Under the pieces are notes generated by a model, which was not told where the DNA came from, ran no database searches, and saw nothing but the letters and a program-made list of their open reading frames with translations. This document shows, piece after piece, positions 1-11,300 of a stretch of 13,873 nucleotides of DNA. Source of the DNA: Phoronis ovalis (lineage: Eukaryota > Phoronida > Phoronidae); contig JAOXYB010035617.1 in NCBI GenBank assembly GCA_028565635.1, positions 1 to 13,873 on the forward strand. The letters run 5' to 3'. The position numbers were made by a program, and so were the translations under genes. Each line of letters starts with the position of its first letter. The stretch's first letter is position 1.

Positions 1-2233
1 TGTAACAGTTAATACAATAATTTGTAAATTCTGTTTATCTTAATAAATTCCAGCTTTTCCAGTGTCGGAGAGCACTCTCTATAATTAATTTTGTTAATTA
101 TTTCATGTTTATATATTATATGTATTTTGACACTTTTGATGCTGATGACTTCACCAATGATGCATTGATCAAAAAATAATAAAATGAGTGTTTTGACATT
201 ACTTAATTTTTACGTGAATGTTTGATTCCTAATATAAGCTTTTCTGAGTAAAAAGTCTGTGGGAGGGGAAAATAGATGTAAATAAGAAACTGCATGGTTA
301 AGGTAATTACACCTCATTATCAAAGCTGTTCATCATTAGAGCAGGTGAAAAAATTAAAATGAAAGGAAAAACAAGTATGATCTAATATGCAGAACTGTAT
401 CTGTTTACTTAATTATCTACCACATATGAAGAAATAATATGGATTTTGGAACTAAAGTTACCTAGCTTTCATAAAAAGTGTAATGTAATCATGGTATTTC
501 AAAATACACCTGATGTTATTCAATCATTTTATACTATATGACAAAATGAGCTAAAAAACAATATTACAAAATAATATAACAAGGACGCCATTATACCTGG
601 CTCTTGTATGGAGAAAAAAAAAATTCTTGGTTTATATATATATGGTACTTGTTTTTAATATTCTGGATTGATCAAGTCTTCATGTAAATGATTTATATAG
701 AGCAACATTTTATTATTGCCATGATAACATTTTCTAATAAATAAATGTAAAATTATGGTGTTTTTGTTATTTTGGAATTCCACTCACATGTGTTCAAATA
801 TTGGAAATTCAGGAATCAAATGAAAAAATGTGTCCTCAGAAAACAATTTTTGTTTTCATTGGTGAACATAAAATAATATTAATAATACTGTAGGGCAAAT
901 CCCAGTTTGTGTAAAACTCTTTAAAGAAAGGTAAAAATGCCACACTTTAGGTTGTAACATCAAAAAATGTAGCCTCTTTGTACGTAGCTACAAATGTGCA
1001 GTAGATAGAATCGATGTTTATTGAGGTCGATTGTGGATTCGGATCGCAGAAACTGTTATTAGAATTTAGAACTGGAATTAAAGGTTAATTTTACTGTAAT
1101 TTAATTATTTGATTTTCTGCATTGGTCACTAAATAATAATCCAAACTTATTCAACACATAAAAAACTAATATTCATAATTATACAGGGAAGGAGCCGGAA
1201 TTGTGAGCCTTACACAGGGAAGGATGAAATTGAGATCGTTCCCAGTGGCATGTCTCAAGTAGAATTATCATTCAGTAAAACTGATCATAACCTGCTGGTA
1301 CAGCTGTACATAAACACAGAACACCCAACATGTAGTTGTAAAAAATATAAACAGTTAATACAACAAGCATTATAAGTGAAACATTATGAGTGTTGATTGT
1401 TTATTCTACAATTATTATGTTCCTGTCTCTTATGGCATACAGCAATTAAGTAAAGTTTAAGAAGGGATAATATTTCCAAATAGCAGAGAAATAGACTGGA
1501 CTTACAATGACATGATGCGCATTTATAATTGTACATTTAAAGGCTTGGTGTTTAAAAATGATAATGGTTTCAAGGGCACAGACATTATAGCTGGAAAATG
1601 TTTTTCATTTCTGTATCTTGTTCCTGTTGCATACTGGTTTATGTGAGCAGGTGAGATAATAACAGTGTGTAATCTTAGTAATGAAAACACCTGACACTGA
1701 AGCAGTTTTCATGCTTGTTATGTCGTGCAGATCGTGATAGCTTGGTACATGATAGCTCACACCAGCTATCATTACCTGCAATTGGAGTTCAAAATCAAAG
1801 CTGCTATTCGAGACCAAGTCTCTTATAGTTTCTGAGGTTTTAGGCAGGGATAAATCTGGTTTTTCAATACATTATTTTCAATACAATTTTGTTCTACTCC
1901 CAAAAGAGGGGGCTGTGGTATGCTTTCATGTTATTAAGTCGGCTTCCGTGAGAAAATCTGGTAATAATGTTGCATTTTTACGAATTGCGTTATCTACGTT
2001 TAGGGGGTGTTTGAAAAATGATCATCGTTTTAAAGTGGCTTTAAGTATTTGAAAAAAATCTTTTTTGTTTAAAGGTCAAGGTATTTGGCTAACTCGTGGC
2101 ATAATTTTTTTTTCGAGTAATGCCCTGACGTATTTTTAATGGCAAGTTCAAAATCGTGTTCTTTCCGTGAAAATCACTATTTTCGCATTAAAAAAAATCT
2201 AGAGGCACTTTTTCTTATTTTTTGATATATTTT
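1..2233. other. AT-rich non-coding DNA, no exon recognised
   Basis: I see no LRR-like exon, splice-bounded open frame or RNA gene here. Short open frames such as 1605-1817 on the minus strand match no family I know. The part from about 1893 to 2233 is slightly richer in G/C and lies directly outside the left inverted-repeat arm, so it may belong to the same dispersed element. The stretch could be an LGR intron or intergenic sequence upstream of the gene; the window does not decide between them. Confidence 0.5.
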
Positions 2234-2634
2234 TCTCCTTCACTTGAGCCTAATTTAGATATCATTTTTTACTCTCGACTCCATGGCAAATGTAATCAGT
2301 AGTAGAATTTATACCTCGACCAAACATAAAATCGCAAAAATTCTGTAAGATCAGCAGTTATTCTAAAATTAAATGTCAACACGGTAAAATAAGGATACAT
2401 GTCGACCTGCCTTTCAAATGTTATGAAAACATCTTTCAATACATGTTGGTTTCTGCTAATTTTTTACAGTCTATACAACCCGCTATTTCGTTATTACAAG
2501 AAACGAACATTTTGCACTTTTTAAAAAATACTGGAGATACACATTTTTTTATTTTTCAATATGTTTTGGGCAAACGTCTTCCCTTCACATATCATAAGTC
2601 AAAAGAATCCTGACAACTGGGCTTCATATAATTT
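2234..2634 (+). repeat. Left arm of a 0.4 kb inverted repeat
   Basis: Read on the + strand, this segment matches the reverse complement of 4541-4941 from TCTCCTTCACTTGAGCC at its outer edge to about 2634 at its inner edge. Identity is high by eye (mostly isolated substitutions and small gaps), falling off towards the inner end. An open frame starting at 2561 runs through the inner part but matches no family I recognise. It may be a copy of a dispersed non-autonomous element or the terminal inverted repeat of one. Confidence 0.85.
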
Positions 2635-4540
2635 AGATATTTCCTTAACATCTACTCAAGTCGTCCGGTGCCCAGCTCCTTGTATGCCTAACGTTATACA
2701 TCATCCATTGCAATGTTCATCAAATTACTATATGACATCTGCATGTATAACCAGTTGGGTTGACTTATGTGTCAAAAATTATATATTATGTTAAAAATAT
2801 GAGATAGTAAATGTTATAACATGTTTAACATGATCTTATCGCTGATTATTTAGAAAAACGCAGACAATATAGGTTACAGAATAGACAGAACTAATGTTTC
2901 ACTGAGAAATTTAATATCTGTCAATCCGTAACATTTTGTTATAAATTGCATATACATAGCTCGCAATTAACTGCTTTTCATGCATGCATATACATACGGC
3001 ATTATATGCGCTTTTTTAATAATCAACTAGGAAAAGTGTTATAATGTGCCAAGAAAGTACATTGAGAGACAAGATTGACCATCTGTACTATTTTAATGTG
3101 AAACAAAACTAAGGGGGAATATTTAGAAGTGCATGGTTGCATGATATTGAACTTTTGAACCTTTACCATTGCAAAAAATGAAATATCCGACCAACAAGGA
3201 AACAGTATCCCAACTGACACTACTCTTTTATGGCACTCGAAACATTAAAGACGTTCTTTGCGGGTGTAACATTAATTAAGTACATCACAGACAATACGAT
3301 TTCTTTTATTATGAAGCTAGGTTCTAATCAAAAACCACAAGCACAGCCACTTATAATATATTGTTGAGATTATGGGTGCAGTTCACAATAACTTAAAGAA
3401 ACAACTGCATAATAAAAATCCATATAGAAACACAGGTGTAAAAACTACGAAAAGAAATTAAACTAACCATTTCGTTTGTTACACAATACTACATTGTTTA
3501 TGAACTGCAAGAAACTATCTGTACCAACACTTTATATTTGTTTATATAATTTGAAAACTATACTATTTTAGTCAAAATAAAATAACAGTAATTTTTTAAC
3601 TGTATCTCCAGGGTCCGTTTGGCTACTTCTGACATGAGACTTACTAGAAATTAAGTCGCTTCTATTGTTTGCACTGAAAATTATTTGGTAATTTTTTACT
3701 GTCACTAAGCATTTGTGGCTTATTAACACTCAAATTTAGTGTGATTGAAATATTTTAAGAAAAGAAGTATGCAATACGAAAACAAGGAGCGCGATAAACC
3801 TGTCTCTGCAGAGTATATTATCTCTTATAGTTCAGAATACAGTATACACAAACGTTACACCAGCGAACTCTCTAATTGTATAACAAGATAGAGCTGTATC
3901 GGTTTATGTAACAATCTCTACTGTATTTGAGATGGATGATATATAATAGTTAGAATGACGTCTTCTTGTATAGTTGTTTCCATAAATTTATTTTGAAAGT
4001 TACTTTTGATTTTTTATAGTGCTCTCTGTTAACTTATAATAGTTAAAGAAATTGCCATTTCCTTTATCATAACCTTAAAATGTTACGTTTAAAACAAATA
4101 CTGTTAATAGGTGTACTTTACATGCAAATACTAACTCTCTTTTCCCGGATTGCTTTTAGATACAAAAATTATTGATGTCAATGTGTTTTATGAAAAATGA
4201 GTAGCTTTTTAAGCCAAATCCGGATTTGATTCAAACTCCCACGTCAAACTTTATGCTTGAATATTTGGAAAAACTAGAGAACTACAATTTACGAAACTCA
4301 AACTGTAGTTTCATATCAGTGGCATGAGTGGAATAGGCTAGTTAATTTTAATTTTAAATTCTTACTTCAATTTTTTCCTTTTCTAAAATACTTCTAAAAT
4401 AGCACTCCATTCTTGCAGTAGTAACACGACGGTAATGGACACGAACATGTACAATAACAGGTATGATAAATGTGTCGGGTACATCGTAATACTGGGCAAG
4501 ATGACATTTATCTACATGAGTAGCTGCTTAAAAGGGACAT
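2635..4540. other. Spacer between inverted repeat arms
   Basis: This is about 1.9 kb of AT-rich sequence with only short open frames (for example 3023-3220 on the minus strand) and no recognisable transposase, reverse transcriptase or host exon. Weak similarity between the arms may continue a little way inward, to about 2700 on the left and 4480 on the right. Confidence 0.5.
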
Positions 4541-4941
4541 CAAATCATATAAAGACCAGTTATTTGGACTCTTTTGAGATATGACATGTGAAGGGAAGAC
4601 ATTTGCCCAAAACATATTGAAAAATAAAAAATGTGTATCTCCAGCTTTTTTTTAAAAGCGCAAAATGTTCGTTTCAGTTTGTAATGACGAAATAGCGGGT
4701 TGTATTGACTGTAAGAAATTAGCGGAAAACAAAATATATTGAAAGATATTTTAATAACATTTGAAAGGCATGATATATATCCTTATTTTTCCGTGTAGAC
4801 ATTTAATTTTATAATAATGGCTAATCGCACAGAATTTTTGTGATTTTGTGTTTGGCCGAGGTATAAATTCTACTACTGATCAAGTTTGGAATGCAGTTGA
4901 GAGTAAAAAATGATATCTAAATTAGGCTCAAGTGAAGGAGA
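4541..4941 (-). repeat. Right arm of a 0.4 kb inverted repeat
   Basis: This is the inverted partner of 2234-2634. Shared blocks, read here on the + strand, include TTTGCCCAAAACATATTGAA, AATAGCGGGTTGTA and GGCTCAAGTGAAGGAGA. Similarity stops abruptly at the outer edge near 4941, and the flanks of the two arms do not match there. Confidence 0.85.
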
Positions 4942-5285
4942 CTTAATAATAGTGGAAGAATTTATGTACGAGCACTACATAACTGCTTCAAAATATCTAT
5001 ATAGCCAGAGAATTAGGCTAAAAAAACTTGCAAAATTAAATATCTAGTAAATGGAAATAAATAAATATATATGGTATGGTACATACTTTTATTATGGTAC
5101 AAACTTCTCGCTTGTTATCAAAAATAATTTATCAACAAAACTAAAGAGAGTGTATGATACTACGTTTCGTCATAGTTGATGTTTCTTTAAACTTATATTA
5201 ATTTAAATTAAAATGTAATTATAGTTTATATGTGGATTGTTTTAATTAGAATTGAGATAAACTTGTTTTTAATTTCATGTTATAG
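4942..5285. other. AT-rich DNA leading to the first LGR exon seen
   Basis: This is non-coding sequence ending in a T-rich tract and TTATAG just before 5286. That makes it the 3' end of an LGR intron whose 5' exon lies at an unknown distance upstream. Confidence 0.7.
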
Positions 5286-5357
5286 AAACCTTGCTGGTAA
5301 TCAACTAAAAGAGTTGCCATCGCAGGTTTTTTCTAGAATCATTAATCTCAAGGAATT
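5286..5357 (+). CDS. LGR exon: one 24-residue LRR
   Basis: The acceptor is TTATAG and the donor is GTAAGT at 5358. The exon is 72 bases, starts with the third base of a Leu codon and ends with the first two bases of another. It reads NLAGNQLKELP... and ends LKEL, a standard typical-type LRR. It corresponds to the LAGN-containing repeat near the N-terminal end of vertebrate LGR5, so roughly one earlier LRR plus the cap should lie upstream of the window. Confidence 0.92.
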
Positions 5358-8300
5358 GTAAGTTTTATTTTTACCCTAGTATTTTTTGAAACCTTAATTA
5401 ATAATTTTGTAACAATGAACTTTTGTATGTCATATGCATCCTTAAAAGCTGTAGATGCAGTAAATATTTTTATTGTAAAGATTTTAAAATATGTTACTGT
5501 ATTTTATAATAATTGAAATGCATTTTTAATAATGACTTACAATTTTTATAATGCAAGGTTAATTATTTCTAAAATTTGGCAGATGGTTGCAGAAAATGCA
5601 AATCCTAATATCACCATTTTGATAATGTACTGTCTGCCTGTTTTACAGAATTTTACAGGATAACCATCTTACTGAAGTGCCAAGAGATGCCCTGGCACAT
5701 GTCAGTGATACTTTAGAAGAACTGTGAGTAGAAAATTAGGCATTGTTTGTTTGACTTTTGTATTATGAAGAAATTTTCAGATTGAGTAGCTAAACAGTAT
5801 GCCAAAATAATATGGCGTTTTCCTGCAATTTGGTGCATTCTGAGACTCTTTTTTGCCATGACACACTGTGTCCCTGTTATACATTTAAATTATTATTGTT
5901 AGGACTAAATTAATTTAAAGAAAAAAAAATCACAAATTTATCCAAAAGGGACTGAGGTCAGTCTACATGGAGGGCTGCACATTCAGCTTTTAATTATTTG
6001 TAGATTTTACCTAAATCAGTATATTTATTTTGAGTTTATTGGTTTTTTACGTTATGTTTTTTACTCAGTATTAAAATGGAGGTTTTGCCACGTTAGCTTT
6101 GAATTACTAAAGAGGCATTTTGTCATTGTACTAGTTAATAATAGACAACAAAATTAACATGCTTCGCTTTTTGTGCATCTTTCTGTCATATCTGTAACGT
6201 AATAAGTAAATTTACTTGGATATTAATTCTTCTGCAAGAAATTATTTAAATCACAATCCAAATCACCCACTACGATAATTGTCCACCAATTGGCCACTAG
6301 TTCTTCTTGAGAAAGGACATGTAATTTAACAACTATTACTGTTTACAGTATACGTTTATTTTATTTAAATAAAACAATAAAATATAACTTTACTGGTTAT
6401 ATACATGTAGCACTTGCAACAAGAATGGTGAGCAGTGTGTACAAACTGATGATAACTTATCATCAGTTTTTGTATACACTGCTCACCATTCTTGTTACCG
6501 TATATAAAGGTTCCCACTGCATGAAAATAACATATGGCTCTTTCACACCTGTAGGAAAACTAGTTTCCCCTCTCTCCCACTAAATATACATGCAAGCACC
6601 TGAATGATCACTAATTGTGTAATTATGGTCATGTATATATAACATTTCACGTTGTAAGTATGATCTACTTACATGAATATGTGATTGCTTAGCAATTCTC
6701 TAACAGTTGATGACATCAGAAAAATCTGAGTAACTGTCAGAAGCCAGAATTTAGTACTTTACCGAAGAGAGCATAACTCGGAAACTAGCATGGATGTATT
6801 TAAACTTGTTTAAAATAACATAAATGTCATCTTTTTCTTGCAACCTTACAGTCACCTTGGCGATAACAAGATCATTAATATAGCACATGATGCATTTGCT
6901 GCAATGAATAAAGTGCAACAATTGTGGTTAGACAACAACCAGCTGACAAAAATACCATTGGATAGCTTAAAAGACCTTTTTTCTCTACGTGCTATGCAAG
7001 TACCTTCTCTGTAGCTGCCTTACATAATTTTTACTAACAAAAATAGTAATTATAATAAGTAACCATATTTTCTTTTTGTTTTCTGTAATTTTCGTATTGA
7101 ACTAATACATCACAAGATTTCCACACTCAGGGCTGGCTTTAATTTTCCAGCACTTGTTTGTTTCGTGATATAATTGTATTTTAAAAGTGATAAAGATCGA
7201 TATACCAGTAATATTAACTTTTCAATTTTTCAGGACTTTAGCCCATAACAGCATCACTGAGATACCAGATTATGCATTCAGAAATAATACTAATTTAGAA
7301 ATACTGTAAGTTAAAAAATGTCACAGTATGTCTAGTATATTGTTAGGTGTACTTTACTGTAGGTAATGAAATGGCAGAGAAGAGGGCGACTCTGAAAAGT
7401 TGGCCATACATGTACCAACCCTTTCGTCCTCACTTTGATTACAAACAAAAAAAACAAACTTTCCTACTGTTATCCACCAGTATAAGATACAGAAAAATTA
7501 ATGGGAGAAACAGGATTACTTATTAAACTATAATAAAGTCAAACAAATAAGAATAGCCATCAATTTCAATTCACTATAAAATCAGAATACCAATTTCATG
7601 TACATCTTGCCAAACAAAATCTATTGACAGGAGTATAAAATGTTTCTGGAAATTTTTTATTAACTGGAGTAACTGATGATATTAATTTTTGCTTTTTTCA
7701 GAAATCTGAAAAACAATCAGGTATCACAAATTGGCAGTAATGCATTCAATGGATTGAAGAAACTTAAGATTTTGTAAGTAATGTTGTTAAAGTTATAAAA
7801 TTAAATTGTTTTAAAACAATCTTAGTGATTCATTATTAATAATTTTAAAGATACAAAATTAAATTTGCAGATAAACAATAGGGTAAGCAAAAAAAATATT
7901 AAAATGTGGCAAATAATGTGTAAAAATGGTGTTAATAATAGGTATGAACATAATTTATATTTTATTTATTTGTACAAAACAATACGAAATTCTGGGAGCA
8001 TTTGTATTCATGTACTTGCACAATAAACACCACTCTTATTTTCTTCATTACCTAACATTTTTGCATTTTGCATTTTGAAGCTTTTTGTAGAATTTCTAGT
8101 ATTTTCTCCAATTAACTCTTATTTTCAACGTTTCTAACCTAAAAAATAGATTATACATCTCTCTTGAAAAATAGCAGATTGTTTTATTTTATAGTACTAT
8201 TCATCTTGCAACTAAATTAAAAGAAAATGAAAACAATAGTTATCTCAATTTTTACACTTATGCAATGATCATTGGTGCATTTTGTGTGTTTTGTCTGAAT

Positions 8301-11300
8301 ACAAGATATATTGGCTGTGATACTGCATATTGGGTTAGGAGTGGTTTGGTGTTTATACTAAGTTTTCTAAGGAATAACTAGGAAAAAGCTCTTCTCTAAA
8401 AGAAATGTACACTGATTAATTATTTCATGCATGTTGAAACCATAGTTACACAGAGTTTATTCTATGCAAATGACCTGCTGGTGTTTATTACAGTTGACCA
8501 AAGATTATAAAAAGGGAAATGTATTCACATTATGGCTTTATCACTCAGCGAAACATATGTTATTACTTACCACCTTTTGTTTTTATAGATTTAGAGTTTT
8601 ATCTTTAAATTGCCAAGCAGATTTCATAATTTATGCATATTTAAACTTGGTATTAAAATTAATATTTTCATGTTTTATTTTAAATATTTTCTGGAAAAAA
8701 TTGTAAATTTATGAATTGTACTTAAGTTTCAATACATGTGTATTGAAAAATGATGTCATGCTTACATGGATAAGTAAAAAAAGTATAATTGTAATCTCTG
8801 ATTTAAAAACATGGAATTTAATATCTGGAATAGTGTGCACTATCAAATGTAAAATGATATAATATGTTTGTCCTCATGTTTACAGAGATTTGAATTATAA
8901 CCATATTTCTGAGTTCCCTTGCCAAGCATTCTCTACATTAACAGATCTGGATGAACTGTAAGTACTCCTACTACATCTGCTCCCAGTTAATTTTTTGTGC
9001 AGCCATGCATGACTACCAAAATTGTTTGCTATTACACTTTATAGAGTACCGCCAGAAAAATACCACTTTACAACTGACAAAATTCATAGCTCTGTCCTAG
9101 CACAGAAACAACCAGAGCCAAGGAGAAAACAAATCAAAAATTTAAACTTGTTGGCACTACTTTTAGCACGATCAGCTTCTCCCCCAGCACTGTGGTTTAA
9201 TTAAATCAATTGTGACCTTATTCCATATTAAGTAAAATAAGAAGTTAATTTTGAAATCAGGAAGTATTTTATGGGTTTCTTCAGGAAATCTTTTGCAGCC
9301 AACAAAATAATTTTTTTGGTAGTCAGGCTGTATACAGTACAGCTCAGAACTATCTTCCCCTACTGGATAATTACTGGATTTTTTAACTTTCAAGGACACA
9401 TAGTGGATGAGTAGTTAGCATCCGTTCTTGCAACTTCTGTTAATTTACAAATTGCTTAGATATTGGCTTGTGATATATATTTTTATTAATTTTCAGCTGA
9501 CTTGTAAATTTTGTGTAGATGCAAACACAATAAAACTAAGCTGGCTTGCTAATGAATAACAGATCTTATAATGAGTTGACTTGTAATCAGTATGTCCAAC
9601 ATTTATTTCTATTCAGATTTATATACAACTCGTTTAGAAAAAAGTTCCACCAGGTGCCCTTGAACTTATAATGATTTTTTAAAAATAAACTTTTATTTAA
9701 TTTTATAAGGATCATCGGTAACAATCGACTGACAGATATCCCTGATAAGGCTTTCAAAGGAAACAGTAATCTCACATTGGTACAGTTGCAGGGCAACCAA
9801 ATACATTCAGTGGGACATAAGGCATTTATAAATTTACCAAAGCTCGAAAAAATGTAAGTACGCAATAATAGACTCAACTAGATAGTCTTTTAGCAAAGGC
9901 AGGGTTGCTCATATTGGCTTTTATGAATGTTGCATGACCTCTAAATTACCTTTCACTGTCATTTTTGAACTTTTCAGCAAATATAGGATCATTGCCTGAA
10001 AATGTCCCCCTTGACCTCCAAGTGCTTTCTGAAAATTTTATGCTATTTTGAGGTGTGAACTTTGACCTCTAGATAACCTTTCAACATCAAGGTCAACTCC
10101 GGACTGTCATGTCATGTTTACAAGCCTGTTGGACTAAACAGTAAGACTTGTAGTAAGTTTCCTCCATAAAATTAATTTAAAAGATGCTTTAAAAAATGCA
10201 TCTTTTAATATCTAATATTCTGAAAGGTCATCAAAATGGCCTTTTTATAACCTAATACCATCATTTTGGGACATTTCGAGCAATTTTATAAGTTTGACCT
10301 TTGACCCCTAAATGACCTTTGTCAACAATATCGGCAAGGGCCTACCCTGGGGATGTATCATGTCCTTAACTCTAACAGTCTTCGAGATATAGCTTAGTGA
10401 AAATTGGAAGATCAATAAATTAATTGAAAAGATGTCAAAAATACCGAAATATTCTCAGAGTACTGAAATATTCTCAAAGATCATCTAGCACACACAATCA
10501 CTTTAGAACATTTTGAACAATTTTCAAATTTAACCTTTGACCTCCAAATGATCTTTTGACCTTAAGATCAACAACAGCCTACCCCAGGGATGTCACACAT
10601 CTAGTACCAAGTTCCTATAGCTGTAACATGTCGCTTGCTGAAAATTGGAAGAAAAAAAAGAAAAAGAAGAAAGCATACAAAACCAATAGGCTTGCACCCT
10701 AATAGTGGAATCTCATATGTGGCCGGGAATGGTTCGTTGGAATTGTAACAACTGTTCAGATGATAGGGCTCTGTTTCGGGGCTTCTGTGATTGGTCAAAT
10801 TGGAGACATTTTTGGACGGAAGAAGAGTTTCTTTTCTGTTTACATATTATTCCTTATCGCAAACCTAATATCTGCTTTTTCTGTGAACATAGTGATGTAT
10901 GCTGCAATGAGATTTTTGTGCGGTTTTTCTGCTGGAGGTATATTAGTTATCAGTTTAATTATTCCAATAGAATATATTGGCGGTCGGTATAGAATATTTG
11001 GAAATTTATTTCCGGGATTTGCGATTGGGGGATCATTGCTGGCATTAATGGCTTACTTGGCTAAAGACTGGAACACCTTAACGATAGTGGTAAGCATTGC
11101 TGGGACGCCATATCTGCTGAGCTGGTGGTAAGTTAGCTAAAATGAAACAACATTTCAGTGTACCATATAGTACAATGCAACCCTGCGAGGATACTTCACA
11201 ACATTTATAGCAGGACTGTTTGGTTCAGACCTCAAAACCTGATTCTCGTAACAATTTTTTCGGCCAAAAAACAAGTTTCCTGTACTTAAAAACTGCTGTA

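Larger units (their letters stand above)
9925..10651. repeat. Degenerate repeat array with TGACCT half-sites
   Basis: The clearest pair is 10261-10410 and 10498-10651. They share, in the same order, an acattt(t)cgagcaattt-like block, a TTTGACCT block, GCCTACCC-GGGATGT, an AGCTnnnnnnnTGTCGCT/ATAGCTT-like block and GAAAATTGGAAG at the end. More diverged TGACCTC-containing pieces occur from about 9925 to 10140. This looks like a tandemly or locally duplicated dispersed repeat. Such TGACCTTTGACC-rich repeats are, as far as I recall, common in marine invertebrate genomes. Confidence 0.75.

Noticed and set aside
2561-2794. Open frame of 77 codons on the + strand
   Set aside because: It begins inside the left inverted-repeat arm, matches no known family and has no splice or start context.
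1-5285. Upstream LGR exon (signal peptide, LRR cap or first LRR)
   Set aside because: No LRR-like frame with AG and GTAAGT/GTGAGT edges was found; GTAAGA at about 2345 and 4710 lies in or near the inverted repeat arms without coding sequence before it.
6418-6496. microRNA precursor
   Set aside because: The hairpin has only a one-base centre and near-perfect pairing, unlike typical precursors with a loop and bulges.
7000-7001. GT donor just after 6996 as an alternative to the GC donor
   Set aside because: It would lengthen the exon by four bases, break the frame and give a stop within a few codons of the next exon.
8464-8706. Open frame of 80 codons, hydrophobic at its end
   Set aside because: It lies within an LGR intron, has AT-driven composition, and is in a different frame from the possible RT scrap.
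9587-9877. Minus-strand open frame of 96 codons
   Set aside because: It is antisense to the two-LRR exon at 9710-9853 and has no family resemblance.
10705-10992. Open frame of 95 codons overlapping the SLC22 region in another frame
   Set aside because: The frame through 10760 carries the transporter motifs; this one is its shadow.
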